From: Tanypteryx hageni
Lineage: Eukaryota > Arthropoda > Insecta > Odonata > Petaluridae
Direction of reading: 5' to 3'
Assembly (NCBI GenBank): GCA_028673005.1
Contig: CM054112.1
Coordinates: 186,198,564 to 186,262,563 of the forward strand
DNA: 64,000 nucleotides
Shown here: positions 1 to 12,375 of the stretch, in pieces
Numbering within the stretch: position 1 is the first letter of the stretch
Layout: each line of letters starts with the position of its first letter
Position numbers and translations under genes: made by a program
Notes under the pieces: model-generated
What the model was told of the DNA's origin: nothing
Seen by the model: the letters and a program-made list of their open reading frames with translations, nothing else
The model's database searches: none

Positions 1-354
1 TACAAGCGGATAATTATAAAAGTACAAATTTTATGCTAAATCCAACTTTTACTGCTGCTTCACTCCTTTGATTGTTAAATATTACTTGTAAAAACAAATT
101 CATTAGTGATTTTAATTTATTCTACTATAAAATTTATGAGAAGTTTTTATTCAATATATTTTGACATTTTAAATTGCTAATACCATTGTTATTAATAAAT
201 TTTATTAACAAATTATTTGTTAAAACAATTAGTTACTTTACGAATTTTTAGTTAAAATGCTAACTTCATTGTACACTTTCATTGAGTGAAAAAATAATAA
301 ATAAATTTAAAAAACTTGACTGTTTGGGCCTTCACTCGGTGGTATTCCATCTTT

Positions 355-436
355 AAAAACCTGACAAATATAACTTTTACAACACCACAATTTATAAAAT
401 TTTGGTGTTTTAAAAGTTATATTTGTCAGGTTTTTT
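355..436. repeat. Near-perfect 80-bp inverted repeat (hairpin)
   Basis: The left arm (about 355-387) and right arm (about 403-436) are reverse complements with one mismatch over about 32 nt, separated by an AT-rich spacer of about 15 nt. The hairpin lies in the RhoGEF intron, 25 nt past the donor of the DH exon at 462. It may be a small foldback MITE or an RNA hairpin. Confidence 0.75.
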
Positions 437-461
437 AATAAATAAATTTCAAATCACTCAC

Positions 462-539
462 CTGAAAAAATATCTCATCCACCAAAGAGGAATCTATCAA
501 ACCTGAATTCTCTGGACTTTTGAGTGCATGTAGGTATTT
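462..539 (-). CDS. Arhgef17-like: RhoGEF (ARHGEF17-like) internal exon, DH domain part 2
   Basis: This 78-nt exon encodes 26 residues and enters and leaves in phase 0. On the minus strand it follows an acceptor ending in ttgcag and is closed by the strong donor CAG|gtgagt. It encodes KYLHALKSPENS followed by SGLIDSSLVDEIFF. That is the stretch just after conserved region 1 of a DH (Dbl-homology) domain, and it is close to the PLK-PENS...D-SLVDEIF pattern I know from ARHGEF17. DH domains catalyse GDP/GTP exchange on Rho-family GTPases. The exon lies 163 nt downstream of the preceding DH exon, and the next exon is outside the window. RhoGEF identity is firm; the ARHGEF17 subfamily is likely but judged from only 52 residues. 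Confidence 0.88.
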
Positions 540-702
540 CTGCAAGTGCATGAAAAAAGTGGTAAAATAAATAATATAACAAATTGAAATTGCATCATTA
601 AAACTAGATAGCAAGATTCATCGAAGAGATTTTTCATTTAATTTTACTGCATCAATGTCAGTTTTAAAAATATTAAATATAAAAATGACTGAAATTACTC
701 AC
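540..702 (-). other. Short intron between the two DH exons
   Basis: A 163-bp AT-rich intron with donor CAT|gtgagt on the right and an acceptor ending in ttgcag on the left (minus-strand reading). It contains nothing else recognisable. Its small size contrasts with the multi-kilobase introns upstream and shows that the DH exons are clustered. Confidence 0.8.
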
Positions 703-780
703 ATGAACAAGGATTTGAAGGGATTCCACATAAGATCGCTCTGTCTCATACAGCTCAACTGCTACATGTGATCTTGTGTC
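703..780 (-). CDS. Arhgef17-like: RhoGEF (ARHGEF17-like) exon, start of DH domain
   Basis: This 78-nt, 26-codon, phase 0/0 exon follows the pyrimidine-rich acceptor tttcttttcttag and ends at CAT|gtgagt. It encodes DTR followed by SHVAVELYETERSYVESL and QILVH. The E-x-Y-x-T-E-x-S-Y-V-x-x-L pattern is conserved region 1 of Dbl-homology domains, the helix that contacts switch I of the Rho GTPase. The next exon continues the domain without a gap. Because the exon begins in phase 0, it can accept both the giant exon ending at 45550 and the alternative first exon ending at 17122. I see no frameshift or stop. It is the best-supported protein match in the window. Confidence 0.9.
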
Positions 781-2940
781 CTAAGAAAAGAAAAAAATTA
801 AATATAGAATTCTAAATTCATATAAAAATATATAAAAAATAATATTATGCTACAAAACGTGTGCTGCATTGCATTTTATTTTAAATTTGTGACAAGTATT
901 ACGAATTAATGTCAAATGATAGTTTGGAGTCAAAACTTAAAACATTCTTTATAAAGAGAACTAGCGTAATTACCCTTCAAATACGACAGGATTATGATAT
1001 CAATATTCCAAATATATTTGATTTTGATATAAAAAATCAGTAAGATATGTTAAATGATAATAATAAATAAATAGTAATATTCCCTCCCTCCCTCTCGCTG
1101 TCCCTCTCTCCCTCCCTTCCTCTCTTTCCTTCTCTCTCTCTCTCTGCCTCTCTTTTGTCTCACGTCCCCCCCTCTCATTCCCTCCTGTTCCAATCCCTCT
1201 TTTTCTCCGTCTCCTTCTTAATCTCTTTCCTCCCGTCCTATTCTAATTTTATACCTCCCTTACTCTCTATGTACTTTCCATTCTATATCCCTTCCTTCCG
1301 ATCTCCCTCCACACATCTCCTTCTCTTTTACTCTACATCTATATAGTCGTTAATATAAGCAAAAGAATCCAAACTAAATCCCAGTCCCATTAGGATTACG
1401 TATTATCGCGAAAAATCCTACGATAATTTAAGGCAATCTATGCACTCGAATATATTAAGCGTATGCGGGTTGTGACAACAATTGACTCTCGAAGTTTAAC
1501 AATGATGTGGTCAGCAAGGCAACATCCCGTTTAAAAGCCGGTATTTTCCAAAATAACGGAAATTTTGAAAATTGGTCGGGAAATCTTTTCGAAAATTTTA
1601 CTGCAAATTGTTTTTCTCTCAATTTTACTGCTAAATAAAACTTACTGCAAAAAGAATCAGGTCAAAAGCTTGTTTAGTCTTCGAGTTATTCAAGTTCAAA
1701 GAGCTATCCGGACAGAGGGACATAAGCAAATTATTATATACCGATTACATTTTTAAAAAATTTTAAATTTCATTTATTCATACCACACTAGGCAGATATG
1801 ATCCTATATAATAAACTACATAATTACAAATATCAGAAATGTGTTGTTACTTTAACTTCGTCTAATTAAAAATTTTACAGACACTGTAAAAAATATTAGC
1901 CAATCAATCTGTGAGATAAATAAATACATAACTCCGAACTACTAATGCTGAATTGTTCACAACTACATAATAAATATGGCTTAATTATTAACAAATTAAA
2001 TATTCTTTTGTCTTCATCAGTACTTATAAAACACTTCTAACAATTACAGAAAATCCAAGCATAGCTTATACATAATTTTTTTAATAAATTCACTCAAGAA
2101 TTTAAAAGATATCAAAATTAACATCCTTCAAATTATTGTCTTCATAAAAAACCCATCAAATCAAATCAAATTATCGTGGATAATTTGTCAAGAAATAGTC
2201 ATTTCTAGGCATAAAGGAATTTACAAACAAACTGATTTTCTCCAAAATCATCAATAAAAACATCATTCTCAGAAAAATTTGCTACATGCACGACTCTCAC
2301 GTAATATTTTAAAATTTAAAATTTTAATAACAATTACAATAACGTAGCAAAAACGTTATGACTTCAGTATATTGTTGTATTATAAACCACACAAAAAGAA
2401 AAGTTCTGATCGTAAAATTACTGAAAAATTTTCCAGTCGACCATCATTAAATTTTCCGCCAGTTACAGAACTCATCTATCCAATCAAATAATACGGCGAT
2501 TAGCGACTTAAATGCGCACTTGCGATCATGCACGCGATAGACAAGCCTGACAAATGCACTCCCAAGAGGAAGTAAGCGTTCCCTTTACGTTTAACAACCT
2601 CACGAGTCATCGACTTCCCCTTCCTTTTAATCTCTGAAATAAAACCCCTACCAGCACCACCGAAAACGCCGCGGGTCGTTTTCCGCTCGATTACGGCGAA
2701 TAAAAAAACTGCTAAAATTGGGCAGGAAACTACCGGTAGGCAAGGAAATTCGCACCCTGTCATATCAAGGATTTCCTCCCGAAGTCCATTCCCCTTATTT
2801 TGCAAGGAAAGAGCGACGGCAGGGCCTTCCGAGAGGTAAAAGCAAGCCCAGAAACAATTTCCTCGGGAAGGAAACGAGCTCTCAGCACGTTCCGAGTGGA
2901 GCAGGTCGTAGTCATCACGAGAGATCGTTTACTCCTTCCA
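781..2940. other. AT-rich intron sequence with a pyrimidine-rich block
   Basis: Intron of the RhoGEF. Positions 1081-1340 are an imperfect C/T-rich tract (ccctccctccctctcgctg and similar) that creates a chance 63-aa frame. No exon, RNA gene or complete mobile element is visible elsewhere in the stretch. Confidence 0.5.

Positions 2941-2944
<4 letters not shown>

Positions 2945-2994
<50 letters not shown>
2945..2994. repeat. (CT)n microsatellite
   Basis: About 25 uninterrupted TC dinucleotides at the left edge of a CpG-rich block. A shorter (CT)n lies at 3611-3632. Chance frames across it read as Ser-Leu or Arg-Glu repeats and are not genes. Confidence 0.95.
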
Positions 2995-2997
<3 letters not shown>

Positions 2998-3560
2998 CCC
3001 GGTCCTCCCTCTCAGCCGTCCGATCCCCACGCAACCTCCCACACCCCATCTTCTGTCGCTCGATACGAGATCGAGAGGGAGGCGGGCGAGGCAGCCGGCG
3101 AGGTGGGCTGGGAGGAGAAAGACAATTGAGCGTCGGTTCTTTTCGTGGCCTTACGTAAGGTAAACACGATGCGCCTCCGACGGCGAGGGCTAAGGAAGGA
3201 CGGGTAGGCGTCACCTATCGCCTTGTGCGCGCCTCTTCCCTGTCCCCCTTCGCGTCGGTGTCACTGTCGCGGATCTATCCGAGGCGGGACGGAGGGGAGG
3301 GGAGGAAGAGCGACGCCTCCCGCGCTTCCTTCCCTCTCGCCTCGGCGCCGCCCCCGACCTCCCCCACTGGCGGGGCAAAGTTTCGCCGTAGGGTAGGTGC
3401 GAGTGTGTGCGAGAGAGAGAGGGCGGCGGACCCGAGGGGGAAGGTCGGAGAAGGAGGCCGCCCCTCTCTCTAGAGATGGAGAGATCAACGGCCCCAGAGC
3501 GCAAGGACCCACGCCGCTGCCTTTTCTCCAGGCCGCCCTCACCACGGTGTCATCCACGCC
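2995..3560. promoter_or_regulatory. CpG-rich block, possible promoter
   Basis: A sharply GC- and CpG-rich stretch inside an AT-rich intron, flanked by (CT)n tracts and containing many cg and gcg sites. Similar blocks at 17.3-18.4 kb and 59.0-60.1 kb carry first exons. Here the only splice-like site is a plus-strand donor near 3159 (AAG|gtaaac), and I found no ATG exon in phase with the RhoGEF. It could be an unannotated promoter or a CpG-rich enhancer. Confidence 0.35.
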
Positions 3561-6500
3561 GACTCGCGGACCGTGAAAAGGGACACCAACTTCCCCCATC
3601 CCATCTCCTCTTTCTCTCTCTCTCTCTCTCTCCTTTCCTTCGTTTTTTACCCTCCCTCCCTTCTGGAGAGCACCACACACAAGAGCGCGTCTACTGTATC
3701 CACCATATGACCTTGACTCTGTCTTATTCATAAGATGAATGCCCGTGAGGGAGAAATTTCGCGCATATTTCAACCGAATTTTCTCGGAACTCCTTCCTAC
3801 ACGCATCATAGAGAGTGAAATATGGCCGGAAAGAAGAATTTACCGAACCTTTTCTGTTTTTTTTATCTCTTCTCTCCCACGCCATACTTTCCGGGTTAGT
3901 TATCGGCATCGTCACATTCCGGGAATAAATCGTAATTTTTTTTCGCCGGATGGCCGTCATTTATCAATGCGGGCTTCTGTGACTAAAGCTTAAAATGCCG
4001 CAATTATTCTCGAATACCTTACGGGAATTTATCGCCAATTTTTTTATTCGAAAATCCTGGTTTATTTCTCTAAAATCATAAGATTGCGGGTTCCAATCCT
4101 ACTGTGGGAATCCTCCTTTGTTACTCTTTGTTAGCTCTTCGTGAAATGCCGGGAAGTGATATTTAAGAGCTATTGAACGTAAATAAGGTAGCTAATGAAA
4201 TCAAAGGCATCCTCCGACGACTAGGTGCATACGGTCGTTTCTCTGCTTTAGAAATTTCGTCAATTGTGCACTTTATTCGAAAACATTCTTATGCCAAAAT
4301 ATTGCAAATAAATGAGGGAGACAAAATTAATTTTTCTACTTTTTTGGATGCGTCCAAATGTGCTGCTGGAATTACTCGGCATTCAAGTCACGAAAGGTAT
4401 GCCAGGCAAACACTTCGTCTAAAATGAGAAATCAAACATTGATATTTCTCTGCCGTTTGATGTAAAAGAGGTTTTCATCTCCCCTTAAGCATGGAAAAAC
4501 ATGTGCTTTCACCTTTCCCTTATGCCTATTGAATAACGAAGTCGATACTAAACCGAAACATTTTTCAACAACTAGACATTAGACGGCGACCAACGAAGAG
4601 AATAATGAATGAAAAATGTCATCAAATATTGCGGGCAATAGTACGTGTGCGTGAATCACCATTCCTTGATCATTCCAAGCAGTCTTCATTAATAATATCC
4701 AAAGTGCATTTATATTCCTATGTGCTCGCTACAATAAGTTCATTTTCATGCTTCCGCATGCAAAATTTCTCCAAACATCATTGCATACCAAATTATCCGC
4801 GTGGTTCACTCTGAAACATAGTTAACGGCCTCCGATTTCAGCTCACGACAAAGATAGGCGAGGAATGATTCACAGAACGAGAAATCCCATTCATCCTCGA
4901 AATACATCCAATCCGATCCGGTAAAAAACCATCCACAAAACGTGGTAAGAGTCGAGCAGTCGAAAAGGATTTTAAAAAAACGAAAAGCGTCCTGCGCCAC
5001 GCTTCGCCGTCGGAATAAAACCTGAGATGAGACGATAAAAAAGGCGCAGAGAACAACATGCGAGGAAAAAAATTACCGCTGCCAAAATCGCCAGGTCGTT
5101 CTCTGATTGATGGCAGAACAGATCGCTAAGTTTAAAGCACATTTGTTGTTCGGGCGAGGCGTTTTTCCTTCGGGGAAAGTTTCTTTCCCGCGGCGGAGAC
5201 GTTATAAGAGGAGCGCTCAACAAACGAGCAATCGAGACACTGACTCTCTTTTACGTCGAGTGAGACTGAAGAGATGACGAGAGGAGAGGAAAGAAGAGGG
5301 GAGATGCGAGGTGAGGGAAAGGGAGGTGCTTACAGAAGAGCAACGTCACGAAACGTGAAACCGTAACTGTCACGAGGCTGTTGACAAGAAACCTGCTCTG
5401 AAAAAATCTGGATTTTCTGTCGGTCGCGTTCTGTCGCGATCTCCAGCGACGAGCGCGCGTTAAAACATCTTTTAGTGACCAGGATTTATTTATTTTTTAC
5501 CGAGCAATCGCTAAACCGATTATGAGAAAGATTTATGTCCACGAAAATACATCGGAAACGGCAGAGCTCCAATTTTTTCTTTCGGCGGTGCCGAGCGCGG
5601 CTTTCTTCGCCGGATGGCTTCTTCTTGCTCACGCGGGGAACATGCTTCGGAGAAACTGATACGCGAAAAGCCCATTTTTTGGGATTCTTCAAGTGCTATA
5701 CGCGGTTCTTCTCGGAATCCAAAATCCGTATCTACTGGGTACAGAACGTGAATTACCCCCAAAATATAAGAAAAAATATATCCAGGATTTAATGCCACTT
5801 GAGGTGTTTATGTGATTGCAGCAACTTCACGCCGACATATTTTTATATTCGCCAAATAAACAAATCAACCGAAATCTTATTTATCCTCTAATTCGAACAT
5901 TTTTCAAACTGAAAAACGCAAATCATCGCCATTTATGAATATGAAAACGAAATTTAATCCCATTTTTCTAATATTGTTTATTATTTACCGTTAAAACTCG
6001 GAAATTCTCACTTTAAAGAAGAAACCGAATATCTCCTGAACAACCACGAGCTATAAAACGGCTTTATTGGAAAAAGGGGATGTTACAGTTAGTCAAGATG
6101 GGCCAAAACGAAATTCGCCGGACAAATGTTTTGCGTAGAACTCCCAAAGAAAATCTCAAGTAAATCAGTCGAGTGTTTTATAAGACGAAAGATAACCACC
6201 AACAGCCAAGACAGAAACTATCTCCCCGACGTGCCTAAACCTCGTGCAATTCAAGCGAAGAAGGCAGACTGACCGACAGCCATTTTTCCTACCTTTCCAC
6301 ATCGCGGCAATCGTTAAATATTCCCTCCCTACAACTTAAAATTATTGGTGCTGTGACGATGAGGGTCATCGAAATGAAATATACCAATCTGTAACGTCAG
6401 CATCGGAACAGGACAAGCACCATTCATTAATTTGCCGCGGGTCAGCGCCGTGTGTCAGTAGAGGCGGCTTTGGCGTACGATTCGCCCTCTCCCCCTCAGC

Positions 6501-9500
6501 AAAACGGCGCCAAAAAATACGCCTCGTACATTAATGCAGCAGTTAGATTCAACAGGTCCATCTCTTTCATTACGGTCCCAGTTCCCGCGTTAAACACGAC
6601 CTCGCGGCATATCGTTCCGCCGTTTATTTCACAAAGACACGCGGCCGTTACAGAACCTTTTGAGTTCGGAGGCCATCTGGCCGCCGATAATGCGATTCAA
6701 ACTTAATTCGAAATGGAAAAGGCACTGGAAGCCGGCCAGTCTGGCAAGATGGAAACAAAAGAAGGAAGCGGCTGGGGCCTGGACGAGTTCCAGGGTGCGA
6801 CAATCTTGTCTCCCGTATTTCGTCAGAGTAATTGTGAATAATACGAAACAATATATTTTCTGTAAGAGAAATTACGCCGAGCTAAATAAACCATGGTTCG
6901 ATTTCTATTTTTGTGGCGATTTACCCCTCGCAATCACTCCCCGAAGTGATGCATAAAAAACGCGCGACATTCGTACTTCTATTGCAAATAAATTAATTGA
7001 TCGTTACGTCTTGTTCGAAAAAAGCCTTTCAAAGAATAAATGCCTTCCAAAGGTCACCTTTATATTAAAATGAAGACGCGTACTCAAAACAGGAAATGGC
7101 CATTTTAACTTGCTTGTTCGAGACGTGTTCAATAATGCTCTCACAGCAATGTTCATTCTGATAATTCAGAGATTCCTAGTAAGCCCCAACATACGCCAGG
7201 TCCCACGAATCCGCAAAACGACATCTCGAAACTCATTTTTCCATAAACTCCTACATTATAATGGGAGATTGTTCCTAGAACAAAATTTTAAACGCGTAAC
7301 TTGCTTAGTTATAAATGTCTTTTTAAGATTTTGTTTAAAATACAAAAATTACATACATGAGTAGATACCCAATTGTAATGTTAAAATAAACTAAATTTCA
7401 AGATTAAAAACGAAATAATTAGGTGGAAGTGAGACTTGGAAGATAGTCAACAGACTATAAGTCGCCTAAACCCTTTGCCATGGCATTGCGGCTACAGGAA
7501 TTGTGTCGATCGATTGTTGATGCAACTAGGTTGTCGATGAGTGTGTGAATGGCATTTGAAAATCATCCATTTCCGAAAATTCTTTTGTCGGGTTAATGAT
7601 CAAATCTCGTAATATAAGGATTTTATTGAATAAACTTTGGCGATTAGGAAAGACGAAACAAAACTTCAGCGACAAATATATGAAACTCGAAGTGACTACG
7701 ACAATACTTCTCGTTGAAGATAGCTGATATATCATAATCTTATCAAACATAGAGAAAGAATTAGTTGGTATTAGGGAAATATACCAGCAAAATCATTTTT
7801 AATTAGGTAAAACCGATTTTTATCTCACATGCGTCTCAGCTTTTTTAATAAAGTTAACCTTGGTGCCCATAATTGTGATTTACAAACGCAAAAGTTTATC
7901 CAATCAATTGTGCAATAAAATATATTAAGTAAACAAAACCAATATTTAAAGACGTTAGCATTTTAGATCCAAATGATAAAATTATATCTGCATCGCATTT
8001 TATATGAAACGAGGATAAATTCCAAGTTATCGACATTCGATGATTCAAATTTTACACTTACTCATCACTATGGAAACCTAAGAGAGGGTGAACGACAGCG
8101 ATTAACTTTTAGTCAATTGCAGAGGTAATCATACGAAGACTATTGATCCAACTCCATCCTAAGGGCTACATTAACAACGAAATGCGCCAATAATTGAGGG
8201 GGGAAAAAGTGAAAAAAGGGAGAAACAGAAAAGGGGTGATTTCGTGCTAAGTACTGAGCGGTCGGCATAATTCATCACGTGGATACTGAAAGATAAAGCG
8301 TGGGAGTAGGAAGTTTACGTGATATAACACCGTGCACGAACGCTTCCGTATACAACACCTCGGCAAACTGGCGCTCGAATTCTTTACGGGAAAAAACCTC
8401 TCGTCTCCAGTTAAGAAAGGGGACGCATGTAGTCATCATAAAAGACCGCGGAAATCGATTCGCCAAAGAGAAATTTAAGACTTTAAAAAAATACCGATGC
8501 ACAACTAATGCAATCAGTTACGATGAAACCAGAACCCTCCTATTTTGAAAAACTGACAAATATTCGAAAGCTCGAACCCGCATAAACATTTGTCAAACGA
8601 AGTACTAGGAGCCATAATATCAGGTGTGGTGACATCCACATCCAAGTAAATCGGCTGGCACTTACAATGGAAAAACTATTCTTCTATAAAACACTTACAA
8701 GTTAGGTACCAGATTAACAACTATTAAATGGCTAACTCCTTCGATCAAATAATTTCCGACCCCAACTTTAATCCCTCCATTAAATCAAAAGATCAAATTA
8801 AGTAAATCTTACGTACAATCATAATTAAAAAACAACACATTAATCCAATCTTAAAGAAAATCAATGAATATCGTGGCTATTAAGCTCAAAATAAATCGAT
8901 TAAAACCCGCCCCAAATTAGAATTGATGCCAAAGTCAGGTTGATTTATCGGCGACTTAGGTACATTAAATGATCTTATTAACAAGCTGACTCTTTGGGTT
9001 TAACATTTCAGCGTAAAAATGTGAGGTCAGAATCACCGTCTGTATCTCAACAAGTAAGGGGTAACGCACGCAAGGAGCGCGGCATAAATTAGACGCGTTT
9101 CTCTCAGAAGTTTCGGCAATTGCAATTTCGATTTTTGTTCTCAGTAAGGTCGCTCCTCTGATATGATTCAAATTCGATATGACCTCACCGTATCTAAAAA
9201 TTTCTCTAAATACAAAATTTAACGATTTTGCATTCTAGGATAAAGGAACTTTTCTTTTAAAAATGGTGTCTACGAACGCCTAAGGCCATCTACAACATGG
9301 GTCTTCAAGCTCTCCTTCATAAATAACCCCTTTGAGGATTTTTTTAAATATTCGCGTACTCCATAAAAAATTTTAAATTATAGGGACATGAAAAACGTTT
9401 TTGTATTATATTACAGATGTTTAGAAACTTAAACAATAAAACACGGCATCGTCCATTTATATTTTTATTATAATTAACCACCGCGCGCGATTTCTTGAGC

Positions 9501-9999
9501 GAAAAAAGACCTACCGAGATCTCAATAATTTATTTACCGTGATACAAGAAAAAAATTTCCATTCCACTTCCTCTTTGTTAATAAAAACGTCCCTACAACG
9601 TTTTATAATGTTATTAGCTATCTTAATCGATTCCGAAGTCATGCGCGAAAACTGAAGTAAGAAGAAAGATTATAATCTTTAAAATTCTGCACGTTCTCCC
9701 AGGTTGAAAACCCCTGGTCAGTATTCAAATTTGCAATAAAAGATAAAAACTTCAACTAACATAATAAAATTCAAACATGTTTGCACACTGATTCTAAATT
9801 TACTAACTTTTATTGGTCAAGTTAGTAAAGCTAGCAATTACGGCCAATAATAGAATAATAACAATTCTATAGGTGTGGTATATTCGGTTAGACGTGATAA
9901 GACGAAAGCAGATTAAGAGGCTTTTGAAGCGGGAGTACGGTGTAGGCTGTAGAAAGTTAATTGGACCGAGAGGAAAACAAATGAGGCATCTTTAAATAC
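3561..9999. other. Intron sequence without recognisable genes
   Basis: AT-rich RhoGEF intron. The open frames here are short, overlap on both strands, lack convincing splice sites and match no family I know. A moderately CpG-rich purine stretch lies at about 5230-5480. No complete mobile element ends were identified. Confidence 0.5.
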
Positions 10000-10205
10000 A
10001 GTAAGGGAAGAGAGGAGCTTAATAAGGAGTAATAAGGAAAAGACAGAAGACATCGGTATTTTGGGAGGCAACGGTCTGTTGAAAGGAATCGTAAAAGGCA
10101 GGACGCTAGAAAAGAGGTAGAGGAAAATTAGATTTCTTAAAAGAAGAGGGTGGGCATGAGAAGTTTAAAAGACTTGAATGGGACAGACTGGATTGGTTGA
10201 GCCAA
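10000..10205 (+). mobile_element. Decayed non-LTR retrotransposon tail
   Basis: Read in shifting plus-strand frames, this stretch gives EERSLIRSN, then a G-rich segment, then FLKEEGGHEKFKRLEWDRLDWL. That resembles the basic C-terminal tail of insect endonuclease/reverse-transcriptase elements (pattern ...RGRPR...L..YE.MKRLA.DR..W). Several frameshifts and stops make it a dead 5'-truncated copy. Confidence 0.45.
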
Positions 10206-10329
10206 AAACCAACCGAAAACCTTTCAAATTAATTTCACGAAGTGCCTTCTTTAACGGATGGATTTAGTGAAATTCTGCAGAAAGAGTATAACAACAGAAA
10301 CCATGTCGAGCTTGCGATATCAATTTTTA

Positions 10330-10935
10330 GGCGTTCTTTACTAAAAGTAAAAAATGAACGCCTTATGGTCAGGACATGTCCGTCTGTCCAATTGTTTCCT
10401 CTCTAAAACTACTGGGCGGATTTTAAGGAGATTTGGTATTAAAGACTTAGGGCAAAGAAAATAAGAAAATTATCTACATGGTTCACATAAGCTAATAAAT
10501 TTTCGTCATATCTCGTAAAATATTAATTATATCAAAAAAGTCTTCAAAAAATTTTAGAACTGGCGAAACAATATTTTTAGCCGTTTACATTTTTATCGAG
10601 TGAGTGGCCGTTTTCAAGAAAATCTGCCAAGAAAGTCGAAATTCACTTTGAACTTAGAAAGCGTTTTCCGTGATTTTTTCAATTTTTTCATCGAAAACAA
10701 TCTTTAATGCAACTGAAGTAAACAATCTCTACTATAAACACGTAAATACGTTCGATTTTCTTCCGTGTGCACAAACCATATATATAGTAAATGAAAGGAA
10801 ATGGATTATCTACGACGAAGAAATGAACGTAAGGTAAATACGTTTCATTTCCTTTCGTGTGCACAAAGCGTTTTATAAGTTAAAAGCAATGGATAATTTA
10901 CGACGAAGGAAAGAACGCGAACGTAAAGATTACGT
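10330..10935. repeat. Interspersed repeat with a tandem 92-bp duplication
   Basis: Positions 10330-10450 contain gcgttcttt, tccgtctgtcc and gatttggtatt, shared with the repeats at 22.6 kb and 51.5 kb. Positions about 10743-10835 and 10836-10925 are two diverged tandem copies containing cgtgtgcacaaa and tacgacgaag. No coding capacity is visible. Confidence 0.5.
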
Positions 10936-12230
10936 TACAACCACCCAACCCCGAGTGAGGAACGTTTTAAACAACTGTCGACTGTTTTATTGATTAAAAC
11001 CGATTGTAAAATAAATCGGTAAATCAAAAATTCAATATTTCCTTCGCATCACTTCTGATATTTTGTAGCGTTTCGACGCTAAACTTAGCCATTGACATTT
11101 TTTACGTTTGACACGATTGCGTAATTCGCAAAGAACACCTCTGCCTTGCGTGTATGCACGCGCGATGCGCGCATCTTTCCGCTCTTGTTCTTCAACGATA
11201 TAAGTAACTGAAGATTCCCGTCAAGTGGTTTGAGGCATACCATGTCAGGGGGGCATTTCTGTCGTTTAAGCGTCTGACCTACCTTCTAACCACTTGTATT
11301 TATAAACGCCTTTCAAACGCCTCTAAATCTCGATAGGAGGCATTTGCAGCAACAAGTTCGATAACATACCACTTAAATTCCAATGCCGACCTTCGTTTCG
11401 AGTTATTTCACTACTATGGTTATCAAACAGATGTTAGTTACCTCTCAAAGGACGCGGCAGTATTTTAAATCTCCAAGTACACTGAAATTGTAAAGGTTAC
11501 CTCAATGACGATTATTTAAAAAGTCGAAGACATTTTTTGGGGAAGCATAATGCAAATGAAAAAGAAATTCTCCTCATGTTATGATATTGAAAAATATTTC
11601 GAGATTAGAATATCCCGGATTCACATGAAAATAGATTGGATTGGATGAAAAGCGGAGGCATAGTCACGAAATTTTCATAAAATGAGAACAGGCGGCGATA
11701 AAGTTTCCAGCGAGACAAAGAGTGATTCGGAATAGTCCCCCGGGATATTTTTCATCTTAAGTTTAAAGTTTTTCTCGTTGGTTAGAACAGAATGCGACGG
11801 CACAAATTTCAAAGAATCCGCCGCATCTCGCGAGATTGAAACTAAAATGATCGGAAAGCCAATTTACAGCTTCGATTTATATGAAGGCCAGAAGAACTCC
11901 CTTGAGAAGGGGAGGAAATTGCAAAAGGGAGTGAAGGGTTTTGTTGACCGGAATGCAATTATTTTAACACGGCCTCCTAAATATGGAACGGAAGGATTCG
12001 ACCAACGTGAACTTTAATCTGAAAGGTTATTTTCCAATGTGCTTTTCTGCTGGATCTTCCTCCAATAAAAATGGCTCGCGGTCCAGCAAACCGTCTGGGA
12101 TCAAATTATAATACACCTTCCAATGCACGAGATACTGAAAGATGAGAGTTCTAGAATCTCATTTATACATAGTAACATATACTCCTTAAACAATTTTATT
12201 TAGTAATACCGAGTAGTATAATAAATAGTG
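10936..12230. other. Intron sequence, nothing recognised
   Basis: Mostly AT-rich intron with a short CpG-containing palindrome (gatgcgcgcatc) near 11166 and an imperfect inverted pair (caagtggtt / aaccacttg) at about 11223-11307. The 79-aa plus-strand frame at 11778-12017 has no domain, splice or codon support. Confidence 0.4.
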
Positions 12231-12234
12231 TTCT

Positions 12235-12375
12235 GCATATCTGCAGGTTCAGGTGCTCCTCCTCCACCTTTTCTCTATCCTGTGCCCTTCTCTTCATCTC
12301 CCCATACCCTCCTCCCTCCCTTAGAATATCCAACACTTTAATTCTTCTTCTTCCTCTTCCAATGACATTTAATTT
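12235..12375 (-). mobile_element. Non-LTR retrotransposon C-terminal tail
   Basis: On the minus strand this encodes IGRGRRRIKVLDILREGG followed by YGEMKRRAQDREK. This is the typical basic tail at the C-terminus of insect endonuclease-reverse transcriptases (RGRPR-IKMLDDL-EGG-Y-EMKRRAQDR). Only the last 40 or so codons remain, so it is a 5'-truncated insertion. Confidence 0.65.

Noticed and set aside
1155..1346. 63-aa plus-strand frame
   Set aside because: It lies in a C/T-rich low-complexity tract.
4090..4125. tRNA-like B-box sequences (also 58336 and 61177)
   Set aside because: The gttc.aatcc motifs lack a matching A box and cloverleaf. They may be SINE relics but cannot be called tRNAs.
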